Source of the DNA: Powellomyces hirtus
Taxonomy: Eukaryota; Chytridiomycota; Chytridiomycetes; Spizellomycetales; Powellomycetaceae
Assembly: GCA_025526995.1 (NCBI GenBank)
Contig: JAHLKG010000004.1
Location: forward strand, 186,001-250,000
Direction: 5' to 3'
Length of the DNA: 64,000 nt
Shown: positions 23,638 to 35,952 of the stretch, piece after piece
Layout: every line of letters starts with the position of its first letter
Position numbering within the stretch: position 1 is the stretch's first letter
Position numbers and translations under genes: made by a program
Notes under the pieces: generated by a model
Told to the model about the DNA's origin: nothing
Seen by the model: only the letters and a program-made list of their open reading frames with translations
Database searches by the model: none

Positions 23638-24813
23638 ATGACATCCCCCTCCCCCAAATCAGCTTCCTTGTCGCCTGCTGAAGAAACTGCGTTGTCTGCA
23701 CTGAACGATATTGGTGGAAGAAACAACAATAGCAACAACAACTTCCCCAACAGTACCGGTGAAAGCGCTCGCGAAATGACCAAAGAAGCGGTCCGGATCC
23801 CAACCCCTGAAGCAGCACAGCCATCAGAAGTCGCACCTTTCCAAACCGACACGGCTATCACGGTGGCGGAAGTTTCTGAAGCTTTGCCTCTTCCACCACC
23901 ATCATCGGCGGCTTCAGCGCCAGAAGAATCTACTTCCCACCGTCATCCGACTGTGCCGTCATTGTACTCGCGCCTCCAATATGGACTCTCGCAAGTCGCG
24001 GCCGCCAATAGCCCTCAAACCCAGCAACAGCCTGTGAGACCCGCAAACCCTGGCCCAAATGGTCTGATGCCAGGGGCGTATCCCAGCCTCCCTCCACTCC
24101 CGCTTCACCTGCAACTCGCTCAAATCATGAGCACTCCGGCAACCAATGGCGCCGGGGCCCACGCGCAACTCGAGCAGATGAATAATCTGATGCAGCTGGC
24201 ATCGTATGTGCAAAACAATGTCTCCCCGGCACAGGATCCCTTCCCGCAGAGAAGAATTGTGCCGGTGAAGCGAGATGTGGAGGAGGAGAGCGAAGAAGAC
24301 GACGGTATCGCGCCAACAGAGGATGAGCAACGCCAGCTTGATGCTGCGATTGCTGCAGCAGAAACTTCGGGTGCATCACGACAAGAAATGAAGTACATGT
24401 GTCAGACGTGCTCTCGTGTGTTCACGCGCTTGTATAATCTCAAGTCGCATATACGTTCGCATCAAGGGCTGCGCCCGTACAAATGCAGATCGTGTGGTGC
24501 TTCGTTCACCAGGAACCACGACTTGAACAGGTGGGTTCACCATTGTACACGCCACAGTCAACGATGTTTCACCTGACTTTCTTCTTGGTCTAGACATGAA
24601 CGCACACATGTAAAGACAAAACCGTTCCAATGCGCTGTTTGTTCCAAGAATTTCTCGCGAAAAGTATTTTGTCATCCCTGTACCGTATGTGCTTTGTTAC
24701 GCCAACTAACCCACAAATAACAGGATGCTCTGAAGAGACATCAACGACAAGATTCCGACAGAAAGAAGAGCATATGTGTACCGCCAAGCGAACTCATGCA
24801 GGAAGAGTCTTGA
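23638..24813 (+). CDS. C2H2 zinc-finger transcription factor, Crz1-like finger region
   Basis: Exons 23638-24530, 24594-24663 and 24724-24813 give 350 residues. About 255 residues of low-complexity Pro, Ser, Asn and acidic sequence precede three consecutive C2H2 fingers. Finger 1 spans CQTCSRVFTRLYNLKSHIRSH, finger 2 starts CRSCGASFTRNHDLNRH, and finger 3 starts CAVCSKNFSRKDALKRH. Introns cut fingers 2 and 3. The TRLYNLKSH and ASFTRNHDLNRH spacing resembles the calcineurin-responsive Crz1 group, but the regulatory part shows no plain calcineurin docking motif. The target genes cannot be told. Confidence 0.88.
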
Positions 24814-25050
24814 ACTTTCACATGTCACGCAAGATACCCACCGCACCGGCATTCGGTGTCGGAAGACTCACTCCTTCCCCCTTCTACTCTTATCGGAAGC
24901 TCCAGCTACCAAGCTGCGACTGTCTACTCATTCAAGCCTTTCTTCTCCTCGTATCAGTGGATACGCAAATTCTTGCTCAGGAAAGAAGATCATGAAATAA
25001 GATACTCAGAATGCAGGGGTGAATGATATCAATTTGTAAATACAACTGTT

Positions 25051-25839
25051 CTAAAACGATCTCCTCATCTTGCGTTCAACCATCAGGATGTTACTCCTGT
25101 TGGACAGGGCCTGTTTGTGTATGTTGGTCCTCTTCAGCAGCGCAGCGCTCTTGTCCTCCAGAATGGCGAGCACCTCCATCCCTATTCTCTGACCAAACGA
25201 CGTGCCCTGCTTACTGCCTGACGCAGCCTCGACAATCCACAAAATTCCAAATCGCCTTCGCTGTCGCTCGTTGAGCGGGGTAGGAGTTTGGATTCCTTTG
25301 GCACCCCGCTTAGTGGTGACGATTTTGACCAGCGGCGAGACTTTGGTAACGGCAGACTGAAGGACCTTGTGGGGATCTTGGCCGGTTTCCCGCTGAATGT
25401 GCTGCAGGGCGTCCAACAGCGTTCGTCGCGCCCGGGCCTTCTTTCCATCCTTCATGATGTTGTTCACAAAGGCTTCGGTGAGAGTCAACTCCTGGTTCCG
25501 TCTTCGCTCCTTATTGGTCTGGGGCGCTTTGGATTCGGGTGCTGCCGCGGGTTTGGGGTGGGAAAGTTCATCTTCTGCAAACCCGTGCGATTCTTCCGCT
25601 TTCGATTCCAGAATCGACGCTATGCGTGCTGCATGGCCTTTTGTGAAGTCAATACCGGCCGGTTGAGGGATAGCGTTGGCGTTGGCGAAGGATTGTGTCG
25701 GTGCGGGCTGGAGGGAGATTGGTGGTGGGGTGGCGGTAGGAGCCGAGGGGATGGTGATTGAGCGGAGTGACGATGGGAATGTGGTTGCACGCGGGACGAT
25801 GCCCACGGCCCGTCTCAACGGGTGCAAACGGAAAAGCAT
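25051..25839 (-). CDS. RSM7: Mitochondrial ribosomal protein uS7 (Rsm7-like)
   Basis: One exon gives 262 residues. The first 70 or so residues are a basic, Ala/Pro/Ser-rich import region. The uS7 core follows from TLTEAFVNNIMKDGKKARARRTLLDALQHI through SAVTKVSPLVKIVTTKRGAKG and ends in a basic C-terminus. It binds the 3' major domain of the small mitoribosomal rRNA. I chose the ATG at 25839 because it begins the presequence MLFRLHPLRRAVG; an in-frame longer version starts at 25899. It stands head-to-head with NOC4, 244 bp away. Confidence 0.93.
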   Translation of the reverse strand: MLFRLHPLRRAVGIVPRATTFPSSLRSITIPSAPTATPPPISLQPAPTQSFANANAIPQPAGIDFTKGHAARIASILESKAEESHGFAEDELSHPKPAAAPESKAPQTNKERRRNQELTLTEAFVNNIMKDGKKARARRTLLDALQHIQRETGQDPHKVLQSAVTKVSPLVKIVTTKRGAKGIQTPTPLNERQRRRFGILWIVEAASGSKQGTSFGQRIGMEVLAILEDKSAALLKRTNIHKQALSNRSNILMVERKMRRSF

Positions 25840-26083
25840 TATCGTTTTGCGGGGATTCGTACTGTCAACTTGAGCAAACCTCCAATTCTCATCGGACAAC
25901 CACTTTGGAGAGTCTTGTCAAACTCCCAATTTGCACAGCCGTGGCGCGGGAATGGATGGCACAGTCATTCTCTCACTCTTTTTGCCCGATGAGGTAAGCG
26001 ACTAGCATTAACCATGTCAATAATTTGAGCTTTTTGGCCAGGTGCAAAACATTTAGGAATTCAAACAGAGAATACACATAACC

Positions 26084-28230
26084 ATGGTCGCAGCGAAAAG
26101 AAAAAAGAGTGTGTCGGTAAGTTACGGCAGAACCGGTTTGTGTTGACTCCCCTATCACTGACTGTCATTATGGGTGGTTCCTACAGAAGAAGAAGGCCGC
26201 GGTAGGCCCCGAACAAGTCCGAGCACTCGCAAAAGAATGTCTAGAGACGAAAGGTGGGCTGAACAACATTGTGACCCTTCTGGAGCTCTGCGAGGTTAGT
26301 CGCAGAAGTAACACGTCTGTTTCACGAAACGCCGACAGGCTAAATATACTTCATGTTGGAAACCAACAGAGCGAAACAGAGGAGACAGCCTACGCTGCAT
26401 TCATGTCCATGGGCCACGTCTACTCCAAACTGCTAGACCGCGGGGACTTCAAAAAGACTAAACAAACCGCCAACAATATCGCGCAAGAAGAAGACGTGAA
26501 AACAAAAATCGCCAACTGGTTACGGGAGAACCGCCAAGTCTACGTCCAAGTCGCCTACGATTACCTTTCGCACCGGGAACCAGCGATGCAGATTGCAGCA
26601 ATCGAGTCTCTGATGAACGTGGTGAAGGACGAGAGTGGTCAGATCCATGAGTTCAGCAACGTGACATATTTGCGGATAGTTGAAAAGTTGGTGGCAAATG
26701 ATAAGATGAGCGAGCAGCTGCTGGAGCGGATTGTGGGGGATGTCAATACGTATGCGGACGTGCGGTATCACTTTTATAAGAATTTTGGGAAATACGTCGG
26801 CGCTGTTAGCGATGGAAGCAGCACGAGCGCAAATATGAAGACCTCGGCAAAGGTTGGTTTGCTTCTTCCCAGTAGATCCAGCGAGTGCAGATCCGCTAAC
26901 CAGAACCTTTTCACCCAGCGTCGGAAATACGCCATGCCAGCCGACAAGCTCTCCGCCGTCGTCTCGACCGGCTACGCCATCCTGTCCCGCATCTCCGACC
27001 CCGCCAAGGAAGACGACCAGCTCGACACGTTCTTCATCCCCACGGATTCCGCCAAACGCCAAGCATGGACGTCCGCCAAAGAACACCGCCGCACCTTCAG
27101 CGATGCGTGGCTGGCATTCCTCCGACAGCCCATGTCGGCGGATATGCACAAACGGCTGTTGCTGGCCATGCACAAGAAAATCATTCCGTACTTGCTGAAA
27201 CCGACGCTGTTGATTGATTTTTTGACGGATTCGTATGATCAGGGCGGCGCTGTCAGTATGTTGGCGTTGAATGGTCTTTTCACACTTATCACCGAACACA
27301 ATCTGTACGTACTTCTCTACTGCTTTGCTGCTAAACTCTGGTCACCTAAATTACCTGACACCGATACCTCACCCATCCAGCGACTACCCCGACTTCTACA
27401 TAAAACTCTACGCCCTATTCGACAAAAACCTGCTTCACGTCAAATACCGCTCCCGGTTCCTACGACTCGTCGATCTCTTCCTATCATCCACGTAAGTCCC
27501 CCACAACCCACGTATCGCCTCATGGAACAACCTGTCATAGCTCACTATCTTATTTTTTGGCAGTCAGTTACCGTCCTACCTGATCGCCGCGTTTCTGAAA
27601 CGTATGGCGCGCCTGGCGCTCGCCGCACCGCCTGCCGCGATCATCACGGTCATCCCATTTGCGTATAACTTGCTTAAGAAACACCCCGCTTGCTTGATCA
27701 TGATCCATAGAGAACGCGATGCGGAGCTGGCGGGAACTGAAGTGGATGGTAAGTGGGGCCCGTGCCCTCTGCTTCTTTTCTGCCCATGCAAACATCTGAT
27801 ATTTCTTCCGAATGGCTTTTTACATTGCAGACCCATATCTTCCCAACGAAACGGACCCCGCGCAATCCAAAGCCCTCGAAAGCTCCCTCTGGGAACTGCA
27901 AACCCTGAAAACCCACTACTTCCACACCATCGCCGGCATGGTCCGCGTGTTTGAGCAGCCCATTGCCAAGCAGCCCCTTTACGATATGGAAGATTTCTTG
28001 GATCATTCTTACACCACTGTAAGCACAAGCGAGATCGTTTTTGGTGTATACTCATGATCTCATAGATGTTTTGTCTCGTGTTGTAGCTTCTGGAAGGTGA
28101 GATGAGGAAGAGAACGAACCCAACAGCTGAACCAGTACTCCCGGCGTTGGCGGTCCATCGTCAGGTTGTTGGGATTTTTGAGTCGATTACTACCACGCAG
28201 ACATCAGATAGTTCCGTTTTCCACCTCTAA
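26084..28230 (+). CDS. NOC4: Nucleolar complex protein 4 (NOC4)
   Basis: Eight exons (26084-26116, 26187-26294, 26370-26852, 26919-27304, 27381-27491, 27564-27748, 27831-28018, 28087-28230) give 545 residues. Noc4 pairs with Nop14 in 40S subunit assembly and export. The CBF/Mak21 domain is clear in exons 4-6: LALNGLFTLITEHNLDYPDFY, KNLLHVKYRSRFLRLVDLFLSS and RLALAAPPAAIITVIPF. The basic N-terminus MVAAKRKKSVSKKK fits a nucleolar protein. Residues 60-200 are helical and diverged, as usual in this family. Confidence 0.94.
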
Positions 28231-28538
28231 AAGCACTTGTGCCCTTATTTTTTTACGCCTAGTCGTGGCTAGAACCCTTCATGTATTTATTAGGGTGCAA
28301 ATTAAAAGTGTGTATGTACGATATGTTCAGACCCTCGAGAAACTGTTCACGACGCAACTACAGGCCGAAGATTGAAGTAGGAGCTACGCGTCCGCGTGTA
28401 TCTTGAATGGGTTGTCCCGGTTACCCCAGCCAGTGGCACAGCACCCGCACCCAGCCGGCCGGCGAGGCCCTGCGAGTAGCGTCAAGCGAGCTGACTACAG
28501 TGAAAGACCGTTTCCCACACATACTCAACTCTTTGGAA
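28231..28538. other. Intergenic, NOC4 3' end to ATP14 promoter
   Basis: The two flanking genes are both on the plus strand. No gene recognised in the gap. Confidence 0.5.
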
Positions 28539-29566
28539 ATGCTGTCTCTTCGTCTCGCCCGCGCGGCCGTTAGGGTATGCATCAAATTTTGGACTGCGGG
28601 ATCGAATGTTCGCGTGGGATTTGGGGAACATTGAACTCGAGGTCTGAGGGAGGGCGACATTGGAATTGGGAGCATGGTACCCGCTTCAGGAACGTACTGC
28701 AGAGCTCGATCCTGCATTTTGGGAGCTCCAGAGCGATAGATTAGTCTTGCTTGTACGGGCGAATCCAGAGGATTATTGACTGTTGCGGAATAACGGTCGA
28801 ATGGAACTCAGACTCTCGAACCGCACAAACCTAACGAACTGGTGTTGTTTCACAATATAGCCCGCTAGCTTCCTCGCTACCCGGGTTGCTGCCCCGGCCG
28901 TTGCCCGTGGTTTCGCCCACACTGCTTCTGCCAAAGGTACGCAGTGTACCATTTGATGTCGGTTTCAGTAACAGTTCAATAAACTCATTCTTGTTTCTTG
29001 GTGTTTTTTAGCCGACCTCATCGCTGAAATCTACATCTCCGAGCTGAAGAAGTACACCGCCCCGAAAGCCGTACGCATCAGCTCCAACGTCACCATATCC
29101 GAAACAAAAACAACTGAAACTCAAGCGAATTTTCTCCCTGATTCTTTTTAGTCGAACGAGAAGGTGGACCTCCCTACCACCTTCACCGCCCCTGCCGCCC
29201 CACCCAAGCCCGAGTTGGACGTGTCGGCCGGAGAGGTTGCCGCCGTTGCTGAGGAGGCGGTTGAGGAGGAGGAGTGGCCCGCGGTCTACAACCCCATTGA
29301 CGACCCCGCCAACTACCCTGGTATGGAACCAATGGAAATGGGCGTGATCAGAGAAGTGTGGTAGAATTGGATTACTGACTGGGACATTTTCTTTGGTTGA
29401 AACAGACGAGTGGGACTTTACCACCGAGAACGACGATGGCTCTCTGGTATGTTTTGCGGAAACAAACCTTATCCCAAGAGATGGTACAAATTCTAAAAAT
29501 CACGTTGTTTCTGCACCACTACAGCTCCCCAAGAGGCTCATTCCCGTCGACTACCACCACCACTAG
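28539..29566 (+). CDS. ATP14: Mitochondrial ATP synthase subunit H (Atp14)
   Basis: Six small exons (28539-28574, 28861-28936, 29012-29070, 29152-29320, 29406-29446, 29525-29566) give 140 residues. Subunit H is part of the peripheral stalk of fungal F1Fo ATP synthase. The presequence MLSLRLARAAVR to VARGFAH is followed by the family signature ADLIAEIYISELKKYTAPKA, then an acidic Ala/Glu-rich region and the ending W-PAVYNPIDDPANYPDEWDF. Intron 1 is about 290 nt, longer than most here. Confidence 0.88.
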
Positions 29567-29809
29567 TCTGTGTCAACCGGGTAGACCACGCATGTCATAT
29601 TTACTGTAGAAAAAGAAGGGCAATACCAAAAGAACTTGGGGTCACTGTGTATCAGCCGTGAACAATGAGCATGTCCCCCTTGGCCACCAGTTACAAAAAT
29701 TGAGCATGTTACGAGATGAATGGAAACACGGGGATATCTTATTTGTGATTTGTGCAGTGTCCAATCCCCTGACAACAATTTTAAGGCTTTAGGAGAATAT
29801 CTGGCCGAT

Positions 29810-31273
29810 TCATTTGTCGTCCGTTCCGTTTTCATCGCTGTCAGAGGAAGAGGCTTCCTCCTTCAAATCGGGTATCTTGAGAACAAAAGCCTCTATCAGT
29901 TCTCCATTCCACCTCGTGTCCACAATTCCCATCAGAGATCTGGAATACTCACATCTGTCATGCACGCGTCAAGAGGCACGACCAGCGCGTCATCCGGCAT
30001 AACCTATCAAACGAACCATCATCAGACCTGTCAAAAGCTCTCCTAACATTTGCCCTTCATCAACTCAAAAACACCATTCCTCATGTGAACTCACATCAAA
30101 GTATTTGATCATATAGTAAGTCCTCGCGTACAAGTGAGTCTCCACCTCGAATTCCTGAAACACTTCCTTGTGGTGAAACCACGCGTGGGCGAATATGCGG
30201 TACAGGCGGCGCGTGATGTTGGCAAAGTGTTTGATGGAGCCTTCTGGGATTGTTATTCTATAATTGCCAGACGGGCGAAAGTATTTAGACTTGACGCGAA
30301 AGAGGGTTATGATGGGAATTTGTGATGGTTTTTTTTACCTGCTGAAAAACGCTTTTTGGCTGTTAAGCAACGCGGTTGCGCTATCGAGCGTGTGGACAAT
30401 GTAGTCCAGGGCCGGGCACTAAAGATAAAATACAAAGTAAGCAAGATGGAAAAAGTACGCTGTAAAAAAAAGGTCAGTTGACACCCATACTTGTTGCGGA
30501 TTGGGGTGCCCAGCACAGAGGTATAGCCACTCGTGGGCCTTCATTTCGGGACAGGAGGCGGCGGTGCATTCGGGTTCCAGCATGATGACGAGGTTGTTGA
30601 GCTCGAGACATATTTGTCTGAGATTGCAATAGACGGTTGCGGGGATGTTAGGCTTTGGGTGAGTTGTGTGGCTTGCGCGGGGGGGGGGGGGAGCATAGGT
30701 TGCCCCGAAACTTTTCCGCCCAAGTCAATTGGCGGGATTGGAAGCGACCTCGCGCGTTCGAACAAGATGCTCGTTTTGCGAACCACATCGACATCAAAAG
30801 CGAAATCAAGCGCAACTCCCAACCCGCACCTCCAGTCACTTCCAGGTCTCCAGATCGGCGTACTCCACAACCCCATCACCGCAGATTCTATTCCCCCTAT
30901 CGCTTATAAAAGCCTCTCGACTCTCCTACCTCAAGTGCTCATACCGCCACAAATCCCTATCCTGAGATTCCGGCACTTCCACAATCTCCTTGATGGCGGA
31001 CGCATCCTTCCGTATGAGTCCCTGGATGTATTGTTGCGCAAGAAATGTTGATTCAATTTGATCGAGCGGGATAAGTGGCCATTGTGACCAGTCCTGTATT
31101 ATTGAAGACGTTTTGTTTAGCGTTCCATTGCTACGACAGGTAGAGTGGGGAGTAACAACCAATACCTCTTGCCGGATACCCGGGCGATTTCGCCAGATGG
31201 GCGCCGGAGGTCGGACTTCCTTTGCTGGTCCTGGCGAGACACTGGAATTTGCTGGATTTTCTGTGGAGGTCAT
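29810..31273 (-). CDS. MOB4: MOB4/phocein-like MOB family protein
   Basis: Seven exons (31273-31166, 31093-30930, 30617-30491, 30418-30339, 30257-30095, 30003-29953, 29875-29810) give 252 residues. Phocein is a subunit of the STRIPAK phosphatase-kinase complex. Visible blocks are LWRYEHLRQICLELNNLVIMLEPEC, SCPEMKAHEWLYLCAGH (zinc ligands), CPALDYIVHTLDSATALLNSQKAFFSR and RRLYRIFAHAWFHH (zinc His pair). The C-terminus is acidic and Ser-rich. The first coding exon could begin further upstream, because a good acceptor (TTTGCATTCGCAG) sits just 5' of the chosen ATG. A 12-G run lies in intron 2. Confidence 0.92.
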
Positions 31274-31652
31274 TTGCGACGGTTGAACAGATGGTGCCTG
31301 CGAATGCAAATGGTCATGGATAACGCGGTTTAGCGGATCCGCACGTCAACCGATGGGCTGGAAGACTATTTAACCAAATTTGGCGCCATAGAATGCTTGA
31401 TTTGGAATGCGGTTCGGACGCGATTTCCAGGCGAGAATTTGTCAAAAGCAAAGGAAAACGGCAGAGTCAGTTAACAATAGATCTTATACGAGGACTAATT
31501 TTAAGGGGGAACTAACACTATATGAGTCTGCTATGAAAAGCCTACGGACAAGTGGGAAAGATGAATTAAAGGGCAAAAAAAAAGAAATATATGCGGATGC
31601 ATTCTAATGCAAAGCAACGAGAGAAGGGTGGGGACCATCGCTCTGTTTTCAA
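31274..31652. other. Intergenic, AT-rich
   Basis: This 379-bp gap lies upstream of MOB4 and downstream of the Ala-rich orphan. It is A-rich near 31570-31600. No gene seen. Confidence 0.5.
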
Positions 31653-32660
31653 TTAATGAGCGGCGGGTGCGACGGCGGGGGAAGCGACCTTCGCCTCAGC
31701 AGCAGGAGCAGGCTTGCTGACGCCGAGCTTCTCAAGAACGGGAGCTGTGAGTTTCTGGAGCTGTTCAATCAGGCTGTGGATGGCGGGGACAGAGTGAACA
31801 CGCTCGATAACACCGTTGGTGCGGGTGACAACAAAGCCGGTGGTGGCGTTGATGCCCGACAGACCACGGTCCTTGGCGTTGTTGACGATCTCGTAAGATT
31901 TACCACCCACGTTGACGATGAAAGCGGGAGTGTACTCGAGAGGGTGGTCCTTCACATCCCTGGCCTTTTCAAGGGTTGAGGTAAGGAGCGTGTAGACGGG
32001 GGATGGGGTAAGGGCGTACACGGTAGAAGTGGCTGAAAATGAAAACAAGGTGAGTGGGCGATAGGTGAGGCATCATATGGACCATCTATGAAAAAGCAAA
32101 AGAAGGGCCACACATTACCATAGTTTACAGTTCCCTTTGCGGTGTTGCTGGCGAGATTCACTCCTGCGGTTGCCGCGCCCACTGCTCGGTCCTGGGATCA
32201 AGATGGCCACTCTAATCAGAACAGACGGCCAACAAGAACAAGGACTAAACCGGAAAACCCCATACCTTTGTCGAAACAGCGGTGCCTGCAATGAAGCTGG
32301 TGGTGGCTTGGGCAGCATTTACGGCCCTGTCCCGTCCGGCTCCCGCGGTTGCGAGCGCAAAGTTGGAGGTTGACTGGGCGGTTGACAAAGCGTAGGAAGC
32401 GGCGTTCTGCGATAGCAAGGATCAGAACCATGCCCAGATTGTTCGCCCCGTGAAGACGTACCTTGGCAAGTTGGGGCACGTAGGGCTCAACAGTCTTTTT
32501 CACACAGAAAGGCGATAACGTCAGGATTTCATTGGAACAACACCAATTCAAATGTTCTGCTTACCTTTGCTACGGATTGAGCGGCACCGGTCGCACGGCC
32601 GACGAGGCCAGGGGCAGCGGCAGGCGCGGATGCAGGTGCGGTAGTTTCGGGTTGAGTCAT
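31653..32660 (-). CDS. Unrecognised Ala/Thr-rich amphipathic-helix protein
   Basis: Exons 32660-32565, 32494-32462, 32406-32266, 32191-32119 and 32032-31653 join exactly to 240 residues. After a Pro/Ala-rich start the protein has a long Ala/Ser/Thr helical region with regular Lys/Arg (AASYALSTAQSTSNFALATAG, then DRAV repeated twice). A more globular middle (VYALTPSPVYTLLTSTLEKA, EYTPAFIVNVGGKSYE) and an Ala/Pro-rich end follow. The DRAV..A helices resemble the amphipathic repeats of perilipins and similar lipid-droplet proteins, but I cannot place the family. The splice model is well supported; the function is not known. Confidence 0.7.
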
Positions 32661-33200
32661 TTCGAAGTTGTGTTTGTTTTGAGAAAAGTGATGATGATGT
32701 CTATGAGGAAGTGAGACGTTTGGGGGAGCAAACGAGGATGGCGGCTGGACCGAGGGTTATATGATAACCACTTGCAAGTACGCGTGGGGAAGACAGCGGC
32801 CAGCGTGGTGGCAAGGTGACTGCGCTTTCTTCTGTGTTCACGTTACTCGCGTAGTGGACAAAGGCACGCAAAACAAACGATCAAACTCTCACGGATTTGG
32901 GGGGGGGCGGCGGTTGGGAGACCGTTTCTACCCGGAGGCTTCTCCCTCCCTCGCCATGCATGACTCATGCAGGATGATGATGATGATGATGACTTTGATA
33001 AAAAGCAAACAACCCACGAATCGCAACGTCATCGGTGGTGGTCAGCAGGGAAAGATACCAGCCACCGGTCAACCACAACTTGCGTTTTGACCAAACATCA
33101 CCCCCATTGACTCTAAATAGCATTTATATAAAAGTGACCCTCGGGCACTACCTGCATCATTTTCAAACACATTCTCACACGCATTATCACAAAAAACAAA
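32661..33200. promoter_or_regulatory. Divergent promoter region
   Basis: 540 bp lie between the Ala-rich orphan and the I9 inhibitor gene. It contains a G7 run near 32900 and a short GAT repeat near 32973-32992. No gene seen. Confidence 0.5.
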
Positions 33201-33648
33201 ATGTCAGGTGAGTTTGGCTTTCCTTGGGAGAGAAAAAGAAATATCGTACATTGATCAAAGATTACATTCTTGTGCTGACATGTAACCTGTTCTTTCACAG
33301 GATCATACATTGTCGTCTTCAAGCCGGAAACCCCCGCTGATGTGATAGACAAGGCTGCCAAGGACGTTGAAGCCTCGGGTATGTTTGCTTCGAATCGTGA
33401 GTTTTCATGGTCGTCCGAATCTTCGTCTAAATCCATTTCTGTGAAGGCGGCAAGATCGGCCACCGTTATGACTCCACAATGAAAGGCTTCAGCGCAACCA
33501 TGCCTGAGGGCCTCGTTTGTGAGTAGTGTGTCCATGTGTATCTGGTATCGGTTGGGAGGTGACTGATCATATCCTTCTTGCAGCCACCTTCAAGGCGCAC
33601 AAGCATCTCGACTACATCGAGGGTGATGGCAAGGTCTCTACCATGTGA
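33201..33648 (+). CDS. PBI2: Proteinase inhibitor I9 (Pbi2-like)
   Basis: Exons 33201-33207, 33301-33378, 33447-33518 and 33584-33648 give 73 residues. The fold is that of a free-standing subtilisin propeptide, which inhibits vacuolar proteinase B and in yeast also aids vacuole fusion. The pattern SYIVVFKPETPADVID, GGKIGHRYDSTMKGFSATMP and HLDYIEGDGKVSTM matches the family end to end. The first coding exon holds only seven bases. Confidence 0.92.
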
Positions 33649-34036
33649 TCTGTGATTGAAAAGCAACATGGAAGTATATCATTGTACATTTTTCAAAACG
33701 TAAATATATGACGGATGTTGGATATTATCTCGCATTCGAGCATTGGTCTGTTTTTTGGGAATTGCTGTGATCGACAACAGTGGCGGTCGTCATTAATCCT
33801 TGACAGTTCAAACGCTCTGTGACTCGGAGAGCCCACTCTACGCATCGGGATCAGCCTCCCAAATGCAGTTGACAGTATTTCTGATTACGCAAGCATTCGA
33901 ATGCATGACTCAGTGATCGCCCCCCTTCATTCTCGCAGTCTTCCTACAAACCATTTCCCGTTGCGAGCAGTAGTAGAAGCCCCCTTTAGAGACACACAAC
34001 CGTGTGATCAAAGACCCGCAGTAGAAGGATCTAATC
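33649..34036. other. Intergenic, no gene seen
   Basis: The gap runs from the I9 inhibitor stop to the start of the PPIL4-type gene. Nothing recognised. Confidence 0.5.
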
Positions 34037-35667
34037 ATGTCGGTCTTGCTAGAAACATCGTTAGGCGACATTGTGATTGATCTCGAAGTCGACAAAGCTC
34101 CGAAAGCCGCGACAAACTTTTTGAAGTTATGCAAGATCAAGTACTACAACTTTGTCCTGTTCCACAATTTGCAAAAGAATTTCATGGCGCAAACGGGGGA
34201 TCCGTTGGGGACGGGACAGGGAGGCGAGTCGGTTTGGGGGTAGGTAATTTTCACCGCCCGCGGTTGCCAAACAATTGGAAAAGGATCTGATGCGCATGGC
34301 ATTACAGCGTGATAAGTGGGCCCGGGCGACGCTACTTTAACCCAGAGATACATCCAAAACTGAAGCACCGACGGAAAGGGACTGTCTCATTTGCAACGAC
34401 CGCGTCCGATGACACCGGGTCCGCTGTAGCCGGGTCCCAGTTCTTCATCACCCTCTCGGAAAACCACCTCGATTATCTCGACGGCAAGCACGCAGTTTTT
34501 GGAAAGGTCGTTGAAGGGTTGGACGTTCTTGACAAGATCAACCTTGCGCTTGCGGACGAGGACGGGCGACCGTATCGAGATATCCGTATCAAACATACCA
34601 TCATTATCGACGACCCGTTTCCAGACCCGGCGGGCCTGGTGATTCCGGACCGATCACCCGTGCCGACGGAAGAGATGCTGAAGTCGGGACGGATTGGGGA
34701 GGATGAGGAACTGGTGCCGGATATGTCGCCGGAAGAATGGGAGAAGAAGCAGCGGCAGGAGGAGGCGAATGCGCGCGCGTTGACGCTGGAGATGGTGGGG
34801 GATTTGCCGTTTGCGGAGATCAAGCCGCCGGAAAACGTCTTGTTTGTGTGCAAGCTCAATCCTGTCACAAGGGACGAGGATTTGGAGCTCATCTTTTCGC
34901 GGTTTGGAACGATTCTCAGGTACTGTGTATGTGTGTATATGCGAGTCCGTCGCAACAATGGGGCTTTGAGATACTGATTCATAAGCAGTTGTGAAGTGGT
35001 CCGAGACAAGAAAACGGGCGATTCCCTATGTTACGCATTCATTGAATTCGATAACAAAGAGTCATGCGAGGAGGTAGAAATATGCTTGTCCGCTAGACCC
35101 ATTCTCGCCTTGTGCATTGGGTTCTTATACCACTTATGGTTCCAGGCCTATTCCAAGATGGAGAACGTGCTGATTGACGACCGCCGAATCCACGTCGACT
35201 TCTCGCAAAGTGTCTCCAGGCTTCACAACGACTTCCTGAGTAAGCCGCACCGTCCTCACGTTTCTCGCATTAATTGTAAAGTGATGTTTATTTTTTTTTG
35301 TGTAGTGGGCAAGAAGAGCAAAATGATGGATGATGATACATTTGGTGGCTCATCCGGGCTGGAGCGGCGGACACGCTACCGAGGAGAAGAGGCACCCGAG
35401 GATGACGGATACGACCTTGTCTTCGAACATGCTGGAAATTTGGACGCTGAGAAGAAACGAGGGGGTGTTAGAAAAGACACATATGCTGATGACAAACGGG
35501 AACGGCAGAGGTCGGAAGAACACCGTCCGCGGGACAGTCGGGAGAGGTCTCATGACAGTCACCGGCGTCGCAGAGACAGCAGGGACGGGTCCGAGCAGCG
35601 GTCTTCATACCGACGACGAAACAGCAGAAGCAGAAGTCCTGACCGTCGGGACCGACGGCGGAGATGA
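34037..35667 (+). CDS. PPIL4: PPIL4-type cyclophilin with RRM
   Basis: Exons 34037-34239, 34308-34919, 34989-35073, 35146-35239 and 35306-35667 give 451 residues. The N-terminal cyclophilin domain ([42 protein letters not shown]) is a peptidyl-prolyl isomerase fold. It is followed by a linker with [17 protein letters not shown] and an RRM ([21 protein letters not shown] and [15 protein letters not shown]). An Arg/Ser/Asp-rich tail of the SR type closes the protein. This order is specific to the nuclear PPIL4 group, linked to spliceosomes. The canonical active-site Arg-Ile-Ile motif is altered, as in other members. Confidence 0.95.
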
Positions 35668-35952
35668 CATCTGAACTCTTCCTTTTGTATAGACGCATTC
35701 AAATTGTAATTAAGAACCTCTGGTTCGCAACCATCTCTCTTTTTCCTTCTACGAACAGTGAGCACGCTTTGCCGCCGCGCACTGCGGGGTAATGTGTGTG
35801 CCCAATGAAAGGATGGGATAAACCTCCCACTCGTCTGAAGGAAGAATGCCAATAATATGCACGAAGGCTTATGTATGTATTGACCAGATTCTCTCTCTCC
35901 CTAAGACGAGCGCATGATCGAGCTCGAAACGGCCCCATTATGAACAGATAGT

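Noticed and set aside
26520..27299. 259-codon minus-strand frame
   Set aside because: Antisense of NOC4 exons 3 and 4; no domain.
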